Source: Rhodobacteraceae bacterium MED-G08 (GTDB taxonomy: Bacteria > Pseudomonadota > Alphaproteobacteria > Rhodobacterales > Rhodobacteraceae). Taken from it: DNA of 64,000 nt. The position numbers were made by a program, and so were the translations under genes. The stretch covers positions 1 to 64,000 of the forward strand of contig NTKT01000001.1 in NCBI GenBank assembly GCA_002457055.1, given 5' to 3'. The notes beneath the pieces are model-generated. The model saw only the letters and a program-made list of their open reading frames with translations. It did no database searches and had not been told where the DNA came from. Positions 52,845 through 61,720 of the stretch are shown here, one piece after another (within the stretch, counting starts at the first letter, position 1; each line of letters begins with the position of its first letter).

Positions 52845-54299
52845 ATGGTGTGGGACATGTTGAATAAACCTATTTGGGCTCTTACTGCCAGTGAGCTTTG
52901 TAAAAAAACAAAAAATAACGAATTAAGTGCTACTGAAATAACTGCTGCATGTCTTGAGCAGACAAAAAAAGTAAACCCACAATTGAATGCTATTGTAGAT
53001 GACATGTCCGACGAGGCTATCAAACACGCAGAAAGCCTTGATAGCGAAGTAGCTGCAGGCAAACCAAAAGGACGACTATTTGGTGTCCCGGTAACTGTTA
53101 AAATAAATGTAGACCAGAAGGGATACGCCACAAGCAACGGTGTAACGGCATTAAAAAATTTAATAGCCAAGACCAACGCTCCAATAGTTGATCATCTCAT
53201 GGATGCAGGAGCGGTTTTTGTTGGTAGAACTAATACTCCAGAATTTTCTTTTAGAGCTGATACAGAAAATCCTTTATACGGACGAACAAATAATCCTTGG
53301 GGCAATCATTTGTCCCCAGGTGGCTCTTCTGGTGGCGCCAGTTCTGCAGTGATGGCTGGAATGTGCACTTTGGCTCATGGAAATGATATTGGAGGTTCAC
53401 TTCGCTTTCCATCTGTAGCAACTGGCGCAGTGACACTAAAACCTGGCCTAGGAAGGGTGCCGGCGTGGAACTCAAGTCAAACTAGTGAGCGAGGAATTCT
53501 TGCACAATCGATGTCAGTACAAGGTTTAATTACAAGAAGTGCCTATGATCTTCAATTAGCCATGCCAGAAATAATTCAATCAGATCTTAGAGACCCATTT
53601 CATGTTCCAATGCCTTGGGATACTTCTCATTTATCAGAAAATTCGCGGAAAGTAGCTCTTTGTTTTGAGACGCCAGGCTTCAAAACGGATCCTGAAATCG
53701 TCAAGGGTTTAAAAATAGCCGCTGATGCATTGAGCAATGTTGGGTTCGAGATACACGAGGTTACTCCACCACTCTTAGAAGAGACTGCAAAAACCGGGTA
53801 CAGTGCACTACTGGGAGAAGTACAAGCTCTTTTAGGAGAAGATATAAGAAGAAATGGTTCTGAAAAAATACAAATGATTTTTGATGAATATTTTCGCCAA
53901 TTTGAACCTTATGACGGGAAAAAGCTTTTAACAGCGATGGCAAACCGAACTCATTATGCTCGGGAATGGTCACTGTTTATGGATGAGTATCCGCTAATTA
54001 TTTCAAATTTAATACCAACTAGCTTTTTTTATCCAGATCGAGATTCTGAAGGAAAGGCAGGTGTAACTGAGGTTTTAGGTGCAGCACTCTGGTCATATTC
54101 AATGAATTTTATTGGTCATCCAGCTGGTATTGTGCCAACACACATTGCTAATACTAAAGCAGGCCCTGTCCCAATTGGAATTCAAATCATTGGAAAACGT
54201 TGGCGCGAAGATACCGTTGTTGCGGCTTTGATTGCGATTGAAGAATACTGCGGTACTTTTTACGAAAAGCTATGGGAGAAATTAGGTTGGTTGAATTAA
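52845..54299 (+). CDS. Amidase (amidase signature family)
   Basis: The 484-residue protein has the amidase-signature catalytic triad: Lys in VPVTVKINVDQ, the cis-Ser in PGGSSGGASSAV and the nucleophile in NDIGGSLRFPS. It lies downstream of prpE on the same strand. The substrate is not predictable; relatives hydrolyse amides, nitrile-derived amides or allophanate. Because it is not near gatB, it is unlikely to be GatA. Its 3' end overlaps nadK by 4 bp. Confidence 0.9.
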   Translation: MVWDMLNKPIWALTASELCKKTKNNELSATEITAACLEQTKKVNPQLNAIVDDMSDEAIKHAESLDSEVAAGKPKGRLFGVPVTVKINVDQKGYATSNGVTALKNLIAKTNAPIVDHLMDAGAVFVGRTNTPEFSFRADTENPLYGRTNNPWGNHLSPGGSSGGASSAVMAGMCTLAHGNDIGGSLRFPSVATGAVTLKPGLGRVPAWNSSQTSERGILAQSMSVQGLITRSAYDLQLAMPEIIQSDLRDPFHVPMPWDTSHLSENSRKVALCFETPGFKTDPEIVKGLKIAADALSNVGFEIHEVTPPLLEETAKTGYSALLGEVQALLGEDIRRNGSEKIQMIFDEYFRQFEPYDGKKLLTAMANRTHYAREWSLFMDEYPLIISNLIPTSFFYPDRDSEGKAGVTEVLGAALWSYSMNFIGHPAGIVPTHIANTKAGPVPIGIQIIGKRWREDTVVAALIAIEEYCGTFYEKLWEKLGWLN

Positions 54300-55057
54300 A
54301 CAAATTGTTCTTGAATTAGTCGCTCATCTAGCCCGTGGCCTTCATTAAAAAGAATTCTATGCTGGATCTTAGTCTCTGAACTAATTTCAACTTTTTTGAC
54401 ATTTTTAAAAGATATACTGTCAGCATCTGCCATTACAGGTCTTTTAGTATTATCAAGTACATCGATCCGAACGACTGCAGTTTTTGGTAACAATGCACCA
54501 CGCCATCTACGCGGTCTGTATGCGTTTAAAGCAGTCATCGCGAGAACATCTGCGCCCATGGGGAGTATGGGCCCATGAGCAGAATAATTGTATGCGGTTG
54601 ATCCTGCTGGCGTGGCAACTAAAACACCATCGCATACTAGTTCATCCATACGCTGTCGGTTATCAACCCATATTTGCAACTTGGCAGCTTGTGGCCCAGC
54701 TCTTAAAAGCGATACTTCATTTATCGCCAGTGCTGTTTCAATTTTTCCATCAACTAGTGTAGCTTTCATGATAAGAGGATTAATTATTTGCTCCTCAGCA
54801 TTAGAAAGTCGCAACGGCAATGCATCCGTTTCATAAGCGTTCATCATAAAACCAACAGTTCCACGATTCATCCCATACACTGGGGCACGAAAATTCTGAC
54901 AAAGGTGTAAAGTTTGAAGCATAAAACCATCGCCACCCAACGCGACGATATAGTCAGCCTCCTTGAAATCACATTGTCCGTAGATTTCTGTCAGCTCATG
55001 CAATGCAGCTTGTGCACTATCCGTATCAGCAGCTAAAAATGCAATTTTTTCTGACAT
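54296..55057 (-). CDS. nadK: NAD kinase
   Basis: NadK phosphorylates NAD to NADP. The 253-residue protein has the active-site GGDGFMLQTLH, YGMNRGTVGFMMN, CDGVLVATPAGSTAYNYSAHGPILP (split) and DADSISFKNV. The size is typical. It is convergent with the amidase gene and divergent from the DUF952 gene, with about 160 bp upstream. Confidence 0.95.
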   Translation of the reverse strand: MSEKIAFLAADTDSAQAALHELTEIYGQCDFKEADYIVALGGDGFMLQTLHLCQNFRAPVYGMNRGTVGFMMNAYETDALPLRLSNAEEQIINPLIMKATLVDGKIETALAINEVSLLRAGPQAAKLQIWVDNRQRMDELVCDGVLVATPAGSTAYNYSAHGPILPMGADVLAMTALNAYRPRRWRGALLPKTAVVRIDVLDNTKRPVMADADSISFKNVKKVEISSETKIQHRILFNEGHGLDERLIQEQFV

Positions 55058-55219
55058 ATTTGTATCCTTAATGGATTTAATAACAATCTATCTGTTTTAC
55101 TTGTATGAATCAGCATAAACGAGATAAAAATACAAGTTAATCAAAAGTTGTTCTGGCTTTTTGCTCATTTGGCCCTACCGGCCTTGACCAAATAATAATA
55201 TTTAGGCATCACACGAATT

Positions 55220-55567
55220 ATGTTGATATTTAAGATTTTCTTACCGGATCAATGGAAAGTTTTTACAAAAGATGGGCAAACCACAGGAGCGCCTGTTGAT
55301 ATATCAGATGGATACATACATTTCTCTAAAGCGTCACAACTCATGGAAACCATGAGTAAACATTTTTCGGATCACGAAGATTTGGTATTAGCTGCTTGTA
55401 AAACAGAAAAATTTTCAACAGACCTTAAATGGGAGCCTTCCCGCAGAGGGCAAGATTTTCCACATTTGTACAGAGAGCTCCTAATGGCTGACATAGAATG
55501 GCATACTAATTTAAAAAAGAAAAACGGTCATCATTCGTTGCCGGAGGGTATTAATGAAATTATCTGA
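55220..55567 (+). CDS. DUF952 domain-containing protein
   Basis: The 115-residue protein has the DUF952 features IFKIFLPDQW, GYIHFSKASQLMETMSKHF and KWEPSRRGQDFPHLYREL. No biochemical role is known. It overlaps the pyrD start by 14 bp, a pairing seen in other alphaproteobacteria, which suggests translational coupling rather than shared function. Confidence 0.88.
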   Translation: MLIFKIFLPDQWKVFTKDGQTTGAPVDISDGYIHFSKASQLMETMSKHFSDHEDLVLAACKTEKFSTDLKWEPSRRGQDFPHLYRELLMADIEWHTNLKKKNGHHSLPEGINEII

Positions 55568-56612
55568 AAAAATTGCCCTCCAATTATTATCAAACGTTGA
55601 CCCAGAAATAGCTCACAACTTAGCTATCAAAGCTCTAAAATTTGGGGTTATCCCAAGCACCCCAGGTTTTCACGCAAAAACTTTGGAACTTAGCGTTGCG
55701 GGATTGAAATTTAACAATCCATTAGGTTTAGCTGCTGGTTTCGATAAGAATGCAGAAGCTATTAAACCCCTTATGAAATTTGGATTTGGCTTCATCGAAA
55801 TTGGGGCTGTCACCCCTCTTGCTCAACCCGGAAATCCTAAACCGCGCCTGTTCAGGCTTAACGAAGATGAAGCCATTATAAATCGGTTTGGATTTAACAA
55901 TGATGGCATGCTTGCAGTCGCAAAAAGATTGTCTAAACGCCCTTCAAACGGGATAATTGGCTTAAACCTTGGAGCTAATAAAACCAGCGCTGATCGCATC
56001 GGTGATTTTGCAAATGTGTTTAAAACATGTTGTGAATTTGTTGATTTTGCTACTGTCAATGTTTCATCACCAAATACTGAGAATTTAAGAAAGCTCCAAT
56101 CAGAAAAAGCATTACGTGAATTATTAAACGGAGTAATTGCTTGTCAGGATAATTTAAAATCAAGGGTTCCTGTATTTTTAAAAATAGCACCAGACCTTAA
56201 ACAACATGAACTAGAAAACATTGTTTTGGTTGCGAAGGACACAAATATTGACGGAATTATCGCGACGAATACAACCACCCAGCGAGACAATCTAAAAAGT
56301 ATTTATCAACATGAAAAAGGTGGGCTATCGGGAGTACCAATATTTGAGATGTCAACGCGTGTGCTTGCGCAACTTTATTCTATTACAGAGGGTAAAATAC
56401 CATTAATTGGTGTCGGTGGCGTATTTACAGGCAAACAATTATTTCAAAAAATTCAGGCTGGAGCTTCCTTAGTGCAAATATACTCTGCCCTTATTTATGC
56501 AGGTTTTTCTGTTACAAACAAAATTCTTAGAGAATTAGATTTCTATTTAAGAGAAAATGGTTTCAAAAATGTGGAAGAAGCCGTCGGAACTCGCGCAAAG
56601 GAATGGCTATGA
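55554..56612 (+). CDS. pyrD: Quinone-dependent dihydroorotate dehydrogenase
   Basis: PyrD oxidises dihydroorotate to orotate and passes electrons to quinone in pyrimidine synthesis. The class 2 enzyme (352 residues) has a membrane-binding N-terminal helix, GLAAGFDKNAEAI, IGAVTPLAQPGNPKPR, NRFGFNNDG, VNVSSPNTENLR with the catalytic Ser, and GVGGVFTGKQ for FMN binding. It ends by overlapping the ArsC-like gene by 10 bp. Confidence 0.96.
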   Translation: MKLSEKIALQLLSNVDPEIAHNLAIKALKFGVIPSTPGFHAKTLELSVAGLKFNNPLGLAAGFDKNAEAIKPLMKFGFGFIEIGAVTPLAQPGNPKPRLFRLNEDEAIINRFGFNNDGMLAVAKRLSKRPSNGIIGLNLGANKTSADRIGDFANVFKTCCEFVDFATVNVSSPNTENLRKLQSEKALRELLNGVIACQDNLKSRVPVFLKIAPDLKQHELENIVLVAKDTNIDGIIATNTTTQRDNLKSIYQHEKGGLSGVPIFEMSTRVLAQLYSITEGKIPLIGVGGVFTGKQLFQKIQAGASLVQIYSALIYAGFSVTNKILRELDFYLRENGFKNVEEAVGTRAKEWL

Positions 56613-56953
56613 AAACAATCTGGCATAACCCAAGATGTTCAAAGTCAAGGACTGCCTTAAATTTACTCAAAGATATGTCTGTTGATGTTCATGTATTTCA
56701 TTACCTAAATGAAATCTTTACCTACGAAGACCTGATGTCCCTAATAGAAAAGTTGTCAATCCCTGTTATAGAGCTTGTGCGCACAAACGAGAAAATATTT
56801 CGCGCTTCAGGGTTGAGCCGCACTAGTAAAGATGAGTTACTTATTGAGGCAATGTTACAAAACCCAATTTTGATTGAACGACCTATTATAATCTCTGGTG
56901 ACAAAGCAGTGATAGGACGTCCTCCAGAGCGAGCTTTGGAGTTATTTAGATAA
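56603..56953 (+). CDS. ArsC-family (glutaredoxin-fold) arsenate reductase-like protein
   Basis: The ~115-residue protein has the ArsC active-site HNPRCSKSRTALNLL and the conserved Arg residues in LIERPIIISGDKAVIGRPPE, as in glutaredoxin-linked arsenate reductases. With no arsenite exporter or ArsR near it, its physiological role could be different, for example the YfgD type. It overlaps pyrD (10 bp) and, tail to tail, the MATE gene (8 bp). Start at 56603 or 56609. Confidence 0.87.
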   Translation: MAMKTIWHNPRCSKSRTALNLLKDMSVDVHVFHYLNEIFTYEDLMSLIEKLSIPVIELVRTNEKIFRASGLSRTSKDELLIEAMLQNPILIERPIIISGDKAVIGRPPERALELFR

Positions 56954-58259
56954 TTGAACTTTCTAATTTTGGATATTTTGTAAGTAGTGATATGCCTCGT
57001 GCTGCATATGAGACTAAGAGTGCGACCCAAAGACCGTAAAACCCGTATAAGTTAATAAAAATATATGCAGATAGCGCGTAAATAATTAGTGATAAAAACA
57101 TCATATTGCGCATATCAACCGAGCGAGTAGCGCCAACAAAAATACCATCCATTAAAAAAGGTAGTGCCCCAAAGATAGGGCCAAGAACAATGAAAATTAG
57201 AAAATTTTCAGAAACCAGTCTGACCTCATTGGATATTGTCATTATTGCAATAAAAAATCCCCCCAAAAAAGCATAAGTAACCGCCATAAAAACAGCGATT
57301 GTAAAGGTCCACACTCCCGACTTAACTACGGCATCTCTGAGCATAGAGCGACTAGATTTACCGACAGCCTGTCCCACTAAAACCTCTGCTGCAAAAGCAA
57401 AGCCATCCATCCCATAAGCAGAGATATGCAAAAATTGGAGTAGAATTTGAGTTGCCGCTAATTCAACGTCACCAAATTTTCCTGAGGTCATAAGGAAAGA
57501 CACAAATATTATTTCGAGCATAAATGACCGTAAAAAAATATCTCTATTTACTAACAAAATAGCAATCACTTTTGTCTTAGAAAATATCAAAGACCAGTCT
57601 ATTTTTGGAAAATTATGGGATAGTGCGAAACATATTCCCAAGCCCATAAAAAAAGCAAACCATTCAGCTATAAAAGTAGCCCATGCAACACCCTCGACAC
57701 CCCACCCCATACCTAGCACAAACCAAAAATCTAGAGCTGCATTCAAACCATTCATTGCCAACTGTAATATCAATACATATTTGGTTTTCTCTAATGCGAT
57801 TAGCCATCCCATGATTGCATAGGTAGCAATTATTGCTGGCGCAGAGAAAATACGAATACTCATATAATCTAGCGCTAATAACTCAACTTCAGCGGAACTC
57901 GGAGATATTAGAAAAGATAACCAAAATAATATTGGGTGTATTAAAATGACAAAAAAACCACACGCTAAACCAATTAAAAGGCCACGGACAAGTAGAGCTA
58001 ACACTTCGGATGTATCATCTCTGCCATATGCTTGGGCTACAAACCCTGTGGTGCCCATTCGCAAGAAACCAAACAACCAATAAACTGCACTGAGGATTAT
58101 CGCACCGATCCCAACTGCCCCAATTGCAACGGCATTTCCAAGCTGCCCAATCACACCAGTATCAATAGCGCCGAGGATTGGAATCGAAATATTGGATAGC
58201 ACAATAGGAAGCGCTATGGACATTACGCGGCGGTGGGTTATGCCTATCGAAGAATCCAA
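56946..58259 (-). CDS. MATE family efflux transporter (DinF-like)
   Basis: The 437-residue membrane protein has about twelve hydrophobic helices and MATE features: ALPIVLSNISIPILGAIDTGVIGQLG near the N terminus (split), FGFLRMGTTGFVAQAYG and the second-half repeat DGFAFAAEVLVGQAVG. MATE proteins export organic cations or drugs using Na+ or H+. The closest group looks like DinF. Substrate unknown. A palindrome lies 44 bp upstream of its start. Confidence 0.9.
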   Translation of the reverse strand: MDSSIGITHRRVMSIALPIVLSNISIPILGAIDTGVIGQLGNAVAIGAVGIGAIILSAVYWLFGFLRMGTTGFVAQAYGRDDTSEVLALLVRGLLIGLACGFFVILIHPILFWLSFLISPSSAEVELLALDYMSIRIFSAPAIIATYAIMGWLIALEKTKYVLILQLAMNGLNAALDFWFVLGMGWGVEGVAWATFIAEWFAFFMGLGICFALSHNFPKIDWSLIFSKTKVIAILLVNRDIFLRSFMLEIIFVSFLMTSGKFGDVELAATQILLQFLHISAYGMDGFAFAAEVLVGQAVGKSSRSMLRDAVVKSGVWTFTIAVFMAVTYAFLGGFFIAIMTISNEVRLVSENFLIFIVLGPIFGALPFLMDGIFVGATRSVDMRNMMFLSLIIYALSAYIFINLYGFYGLWVALLVSYAARGISLLTKYPKLESSII

Positions 58260-58302
58260 ATCCTATCCCTTCAGATATTAAGTATGATAACCCTTAAGCA
58301 GG

Positions 58303-58317
58303 TACCAAATATTGGTA
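58303..58317. promoter_or_regulatory. Palindrome upstream of the MATE gene
   Basis: TACCAA-ATA-TTGGTA is a perfect 6-bp inverted repeat with a 3-base centre, located between the divergent MATE and MerR genes, 44 bp from the MATE start and about 100 bp from the MerR start. It could be a repressor site. There is no second copy in the region. Confidence 0.35.
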
Positions 58318-58416
58318 GATTTAAAATTGAATCTTATGGGTTACTAAAATTATTCTCATCGACCTTGATGGATTAGTAAGACAGCACTACACTTGGCGCA
58401 AGACTTGAGGTGTTGT

Positions 58417-58788
58417 ATGAGTGAAGGTAAGCTTTCTTTCAAGGAAATGTGTGCAAAATTCGAGGTGACACCACGAACTTTACGGTACTACGAATATATT
58501 GAATTATTGAATCCAGAAAGGGTTGGACGCTCACGTTTTTATGGTGCCAGAGAGTGTGCAAGAATGACATTGATTTTGCGCGGCAGGAAATTTGGATTTC
58601 AATTAGAAGAACTCAGACAGTGGCTATTAATTTATGATAAAGAGGGAACAGACGCCCAAATGCATGTATTCATTGATATGGCTGATCGTAAACTTATTGA
58701 ACTTTTCGAACAACAAAAGCAATTGGCTGAGACAATCAAAGAATTAGAAGAGCTCCGGAAATTAACTAAAAACTCTTTAGAGAACTAA
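58417..58788 (+). CDS. MerR family transcriptional regulator (first of two)
   Basis: The ~123-residue regulator has a MerR-type winged helix (LSFKEMCAKFEVTPRTLRYYE, split at residues 6-26), GRKFGFQLEELRQWL and a C-terminal coiled coil. It is a close relative of the next regulator. Its position before an acyl-CoA dehydrogenase operon suggests control of acyl-CoA catabolism in the manner of LiuR-type MerR proteins. I chose ATG 58417 because GAGG lies just upstream; the TTG at 58393 is less likely. Confidence 0.87.
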   Translation: MSEGKLSFKEMCAKFEVTPRTLRYYEYIELLNPERVGRSRFYGARECARMTLILRGRKFGFQLEELRQWLLIYDKEGTDAQMHVFIDMADRKLIELFEQQKQLAETIKELEELRKLTKNSLEN

Positions 58789-58789
58789 G

Positions 58790-58820
58790 TTGACGTAACG
58801 TTTGTTTACGTAAACGTTAA
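58790..58820. promoter_or_regulatory. Candidate LiuR-type MerR operator
   Basis: TTTACGTAAACGTTAA at 58805-58820 is a near-palindrome of form TTWACGT-WW-ACGTWAA, the pattern known for LiuR-type MerR regulators of fatty and branched-chain acid catabolism. A second, shorter copy TTGACGTAACGTTTG lies directly before it at 58790-58804. Both sit in the 75-bp gap between the two MerR genes, upstream of the operon that runs to fadB. Base positions are read directly; the regulatory role is inference. Confidence 0.65.
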
Positions 58821-58863
58821 CTTTTCTAGTTTATCAATTAAGATGAAACAAAAAGAGTTAAAG

Positions 58864-59262
58864 ATGAGTGACCCGTTAAGCATCCGTGAAATGTGCGTCG
58901 AATATGGAGTGACCGCTAGGACACTGCGGTTTTATGAAGCTAAAGAGCTTCTATTTCCTATTCGAGACGGTCAAAGGCGACTTTTTACAAAACGTGACCA
59001 AGCACGTCTTAAATTGATTATTAAAGGAAAAAGGTTTGGTTTCTCGCTGGAAGAAATCAGACAATTGCTTGACTTATATGACATGGGTGATCAACAGCAG
59101 ACACAGCTCGTCAAAACGTATGAATTGGCAAAAGAAAGACTGAAACAACTTGAGTCACAGCACTATGAACTTGGCGAAACGATTAAAGAGTTGAAGGAAC
59201 AATTGGTTCTCGGAAAAGAACTTATGGTTCAAGCCAAGTTGTCTTATGAGCCAGCCGAATAG
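58864..59262 (+). CDS. MerR family transcriptional regulator (second of two)
   Basis: The ~132-residue protein is a paralogue of the previous gene (SIREMCVEYGVTARTLRFYE; GKRFGFSLEEIRQLLDLYD) with a longer C-terminal coiled coil. It is the first gene of a close operon with an acyl-CoA dehydrogenase starting 18 bp later. It probably autoregulates through the palindrome upstream. I chose ATG 58864, which has AAGAG before it; an ATG at 58843 is also open. Confidence 0.87.
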   Translation: MSDPLSIREMCVEYGVTARTLRFYEAKELLFPIRDGQRRLFTKRDQARLKLIIKGKRFGFSLEEIRQLLDLYDMGDQQQTQLVKTYELAKERLKQLESQHYELGETIKELKEQLVLGKELMVQAKLSYEPAE

Positions 59263-59280
59263 TAAAATGGAACCAAAATA

Positions 59281-61062
59281 ATGCCAAGCTACTCCGCACC
59301 AATTGAAGATATAAAATTTGTATTACAGAACGTATTAGAAATTCACGATAGTCCGATACCAGGGTACAGCGAACTGGATAACGAGTATTTAAATGCGATT
59401 TTAGAAGAAGCTTCAAAAATTTCTAATGAGGTACTGGCACCATTGAATTCTATTGGAGACGAACATGGGTGTACTTTTGAAAATGGTGTAGTTTATACGC
59501 CACCTGGTTTCAAAGAAGCCTTCAATCAACTCAAAGATGGTGGGTGGACTGGAATTGATTGTGATGTAAAATTTGGGGGCCAAGGTCTGCCGTATCTGGT
59601 CAGCATTGCAGTTGGAGAAATGTTTGCTAGTGCAAACATGGCACTTGGGATGTATCACGGCCTAACACATGGTGCTTATTCTGCAATTTATTCTCATGGC
59701 AGTGATGAACAGAAAAAAAAGTACTTGCCGAATTTGGTAAATTGCAAATGGACAGGTACAATGAACCTGACTGAGCCTCATTGTGGGACAGATCTAGGTC
59801 TGATGAGGACAAAGGCCGTTAGGAGATCTGATGGAACATTCCAAATAAGTGGACAAAAAATCTTTATTTCCGCAGGTGATCACGACCTTGCAGAGAATAT
59901 CATACATTTAGTTCTTGCGAAAATACCAAATGGACCTGATGGCGTAAAAGGCATATCACTTTTTATTGTCCCAAAATTTTTGGTGAACGACGATGGCTCT
60001 TTAGGAGCCCGCAACCAAGTATCGGTGGGGAAAATAGAAAAGAAAATGGGAATCCATGGAAATGCTACGTGCGTAATGAATTATGACGGAGCAACCGGAT
60101 ATTTAGTGGGTGAAGAACATAAGGGTATGAGAGCGATGTTCACTATGATGAACGAAGCCAGGCTTGGGGTGGGTTTGCAAGGCCTCTCACAAGCAGAGTT
60201 GGCTTATCAAAATGCTCTTGCATATGCTAAGGACCGTTTACAAGGAAGAGATGTCACAGGTAGTAAGAATCCTGATGGATTAGCTGATCCAATCATTGTC
60301 CATCCAGATGTTCGACGGAATTTAATGGATCAGAAATGTTTCTCGGAAGGAAGTAGAGCATTCATCCTTTGGGGTGCAAGTATCATAGACAAAGCTAATC
60401 GAACCTCAGATATCAATGCCGAAGGTTTAATAGGACTTTTAACACCTGTCATTAAAGGATTTTTAACTGATAAGGGTTTTGATATGACAATTCAAGCCCA
60501 ACAAATATTTGGCGGACACGGATATATAGAAGAATGGGGAATGTCTCAATTTGCACGAGATGCACGTATTGCTATGATCTATGAAGGCGCGAATGGTATT
60601 CAGGCTTTGGATTTGGTCGGACGAAAATTGCCTCAGGATCAAGGCAAAAATATGATAGCATTCTTCACAATTTTGAAGACTTACATAAAAGAAAATAAAA
60701 ATAAATTGGAAGAATTTGATGATATATTTCTAGAACCCATGAAATCTGCGACAGCCGATTTAGAGGGTGCTGTCCTGTATTTCATGGACAAAGGGATAAA
60801 GAATCCAAACGATGCACTTTCTGGATCTTATGACTTCATGCACCTGTTTGGATACGTATGTCTTGGTTTTATATGGTGTAGAATGGCTAAGGCATCATTT
60901 GAAGCAAAAACCTCAGGAGCACATGATAATGATTTTCATCAAAGCAAGATTTCAACTGGCCAATATTTTATGGAAAGACAGCTACCATTTACAAAGCTAC
61001 ACCTAGCACGCATCAGAGCAGGATCCGACGCAGTCATGAAATTGAATCCAGAAAATTTCTAA
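59281..61062 (+). CDS. Acyl-CoA dehydrogenase, long form
   Basis: This 593-residue flavoenzyme performs the first beta-oxidation step, forming an enoyl-CoA. It has the N-terminal domain ([17 protein letters not shown]), the FAD-binding [15 protein letters not shown] and [11 protein letters not shown], the core [22 protein letters not shown] with the catalytic Glu in [19 protein letters not shown] (in parts), and an added C-terminal domain of about 130 residues, typical of the FadE-like long class. It sits in an operon with thiolase and FadB. Confidence 0.92.
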   Translation: MPSYSAPIEDIKFVLQNVLEIHDSPIPGYSELDNEYLNAILEEASKISNEVLAPLNSIGDEHGCTFENGVVYTPPGFKEAFNQLKDGGWTGIDCDVKFGGQGLPYLVSIAVGEMFASANMALGMYHGLTHGAYSAIYSHGSDEQKKKYLPNLVNCKWTGTMNLTEPHCGTDLGLMRTKAVRRSDGTFQISGQKIFISAGDHDLAENIIHLVLAKIPNGPDGVKGISLFIVPKFLVNDDGSLGARNQVSVGKIEKKMGIHGNATCVMNYDGATGYLVGEEHKGMRAMFTMMNEARLGVGLQGLSQAELAYQNALAYAKDRLQGRDVTGSKNPDGLADPIIVHPDVRRNLMDQKCFSEGSRAFILWGASIIDKANRTSDINAEGLIGLLTPVIKGFLTDKGFDMTIQAQQIFGGHGYIEEWGMSQFARDARIAMIYEGANGIQALDLVGRKLPQDQGKNMIAFFTILKTYIKENKNKLEEFDDIFLEPMKSATADLEGAVLYFMDKGIKNPNDALSGSYDFMHLFGYVCLGFIWCRMAKASFEAKTSGAHDNDFHQSKISTGQYFMERQLPFTKLHLARIRAGSDAVMKLNPENF

Positions 61063-61074
61063 GTAGGATACATT

Positions 61075-61710
61075 ATGAAATTCCAACTACATTCATTTGG
61101 TGAAAGCGGGCATTCCTATAAAATTGCTCTGGCCCTTCATTTCGCAAAAGTCGACTGGCAGCAGATCTTCATCGACTTTTTTCGGGGTGAAGCAAGATCG
61201 GAAACTTATAAAAATGAAATAAATGCAATGGCTGAAGTTCCTGTTCTTGTACATGGTGATAAAAAAATTTCACAATCAGGCGCTATATTAGACTATCTGC
61301 ATGGGAAAATAGGCATCTATTTTGGGGAAAATGAACAAGAACGTTCTGAAATTTTACGATGGGTATTATGGGACAATTCGAGATTATCAGGGAGCCTTGG
61401 ACCTACTCGGTTTTTAATGAATTTTATTCCGAAAGACAAAAAACCCATCGAAGTAATTAGTTATCTTCAGAAGCGAAATAGTACTGCTCTTTCTATATTG
61501 GAAAGTCACCTCAGTATGCAAAATTGGATTGCAGCAGATCAGTTCAGCGCTGCCGATTTGTCCTGTTGTTCATATCTATTCTACCCAGAAGACTTTGGTT
61601 TTAATAGAAAATCTTATCCGAATATCGATCGCTGGTTATCAAACATTGAAACATACGAAAATTGGAAGCACCCTTACGACTTACTTGAGCGAGCATATCC
61701 ACCGAAGTAA
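61075..61710 (+). CDS. Glutathione S-transferase family protein
   Basis: The 211-residue protein has a thioredoxin-like N-terminal domain (HSFGESGHSYKIALAL, AEVPVLVHGDKKISQSGAILDYL split) and an all-helical C-terminal domain. The Ser in GESGHSYK could be the catalytic residue. It lies inside the beta-oxidation operon, 12 bp after the dehydrogenase and 10 bp before the thiolase. Its role there is not obvious; detoxification of reactive acyl species is speculation. Confidence 0.85.
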   Translation: MKFQLHSFGESGHSYKIALALHFAKVDWQQIFIDFFRGEARSETYKNEINAMAEVPVLVHGDKKISQSGAILDYLHGKIGIYFGENEQERSEILRWVLWDNSRLSGSLGPTRFLMNFIPKDKKPIEVISYLQKRNSTALSILESHLSMQNWIAADQFSAADLSCCSYLFYPEDFGFNRKSYPNIDRWLSNIETYENWKHPYDLLERAYPPK

Positions 61711-61720
61711 AGGATTTAAT

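Noticed and set aside
61529-61720. Upstream extension of the thiolase frame
   Set aside because: It lies inside the GST gene in another frame, and the thiolase start MKEVFIYDSVRTP at 61721 is clear.
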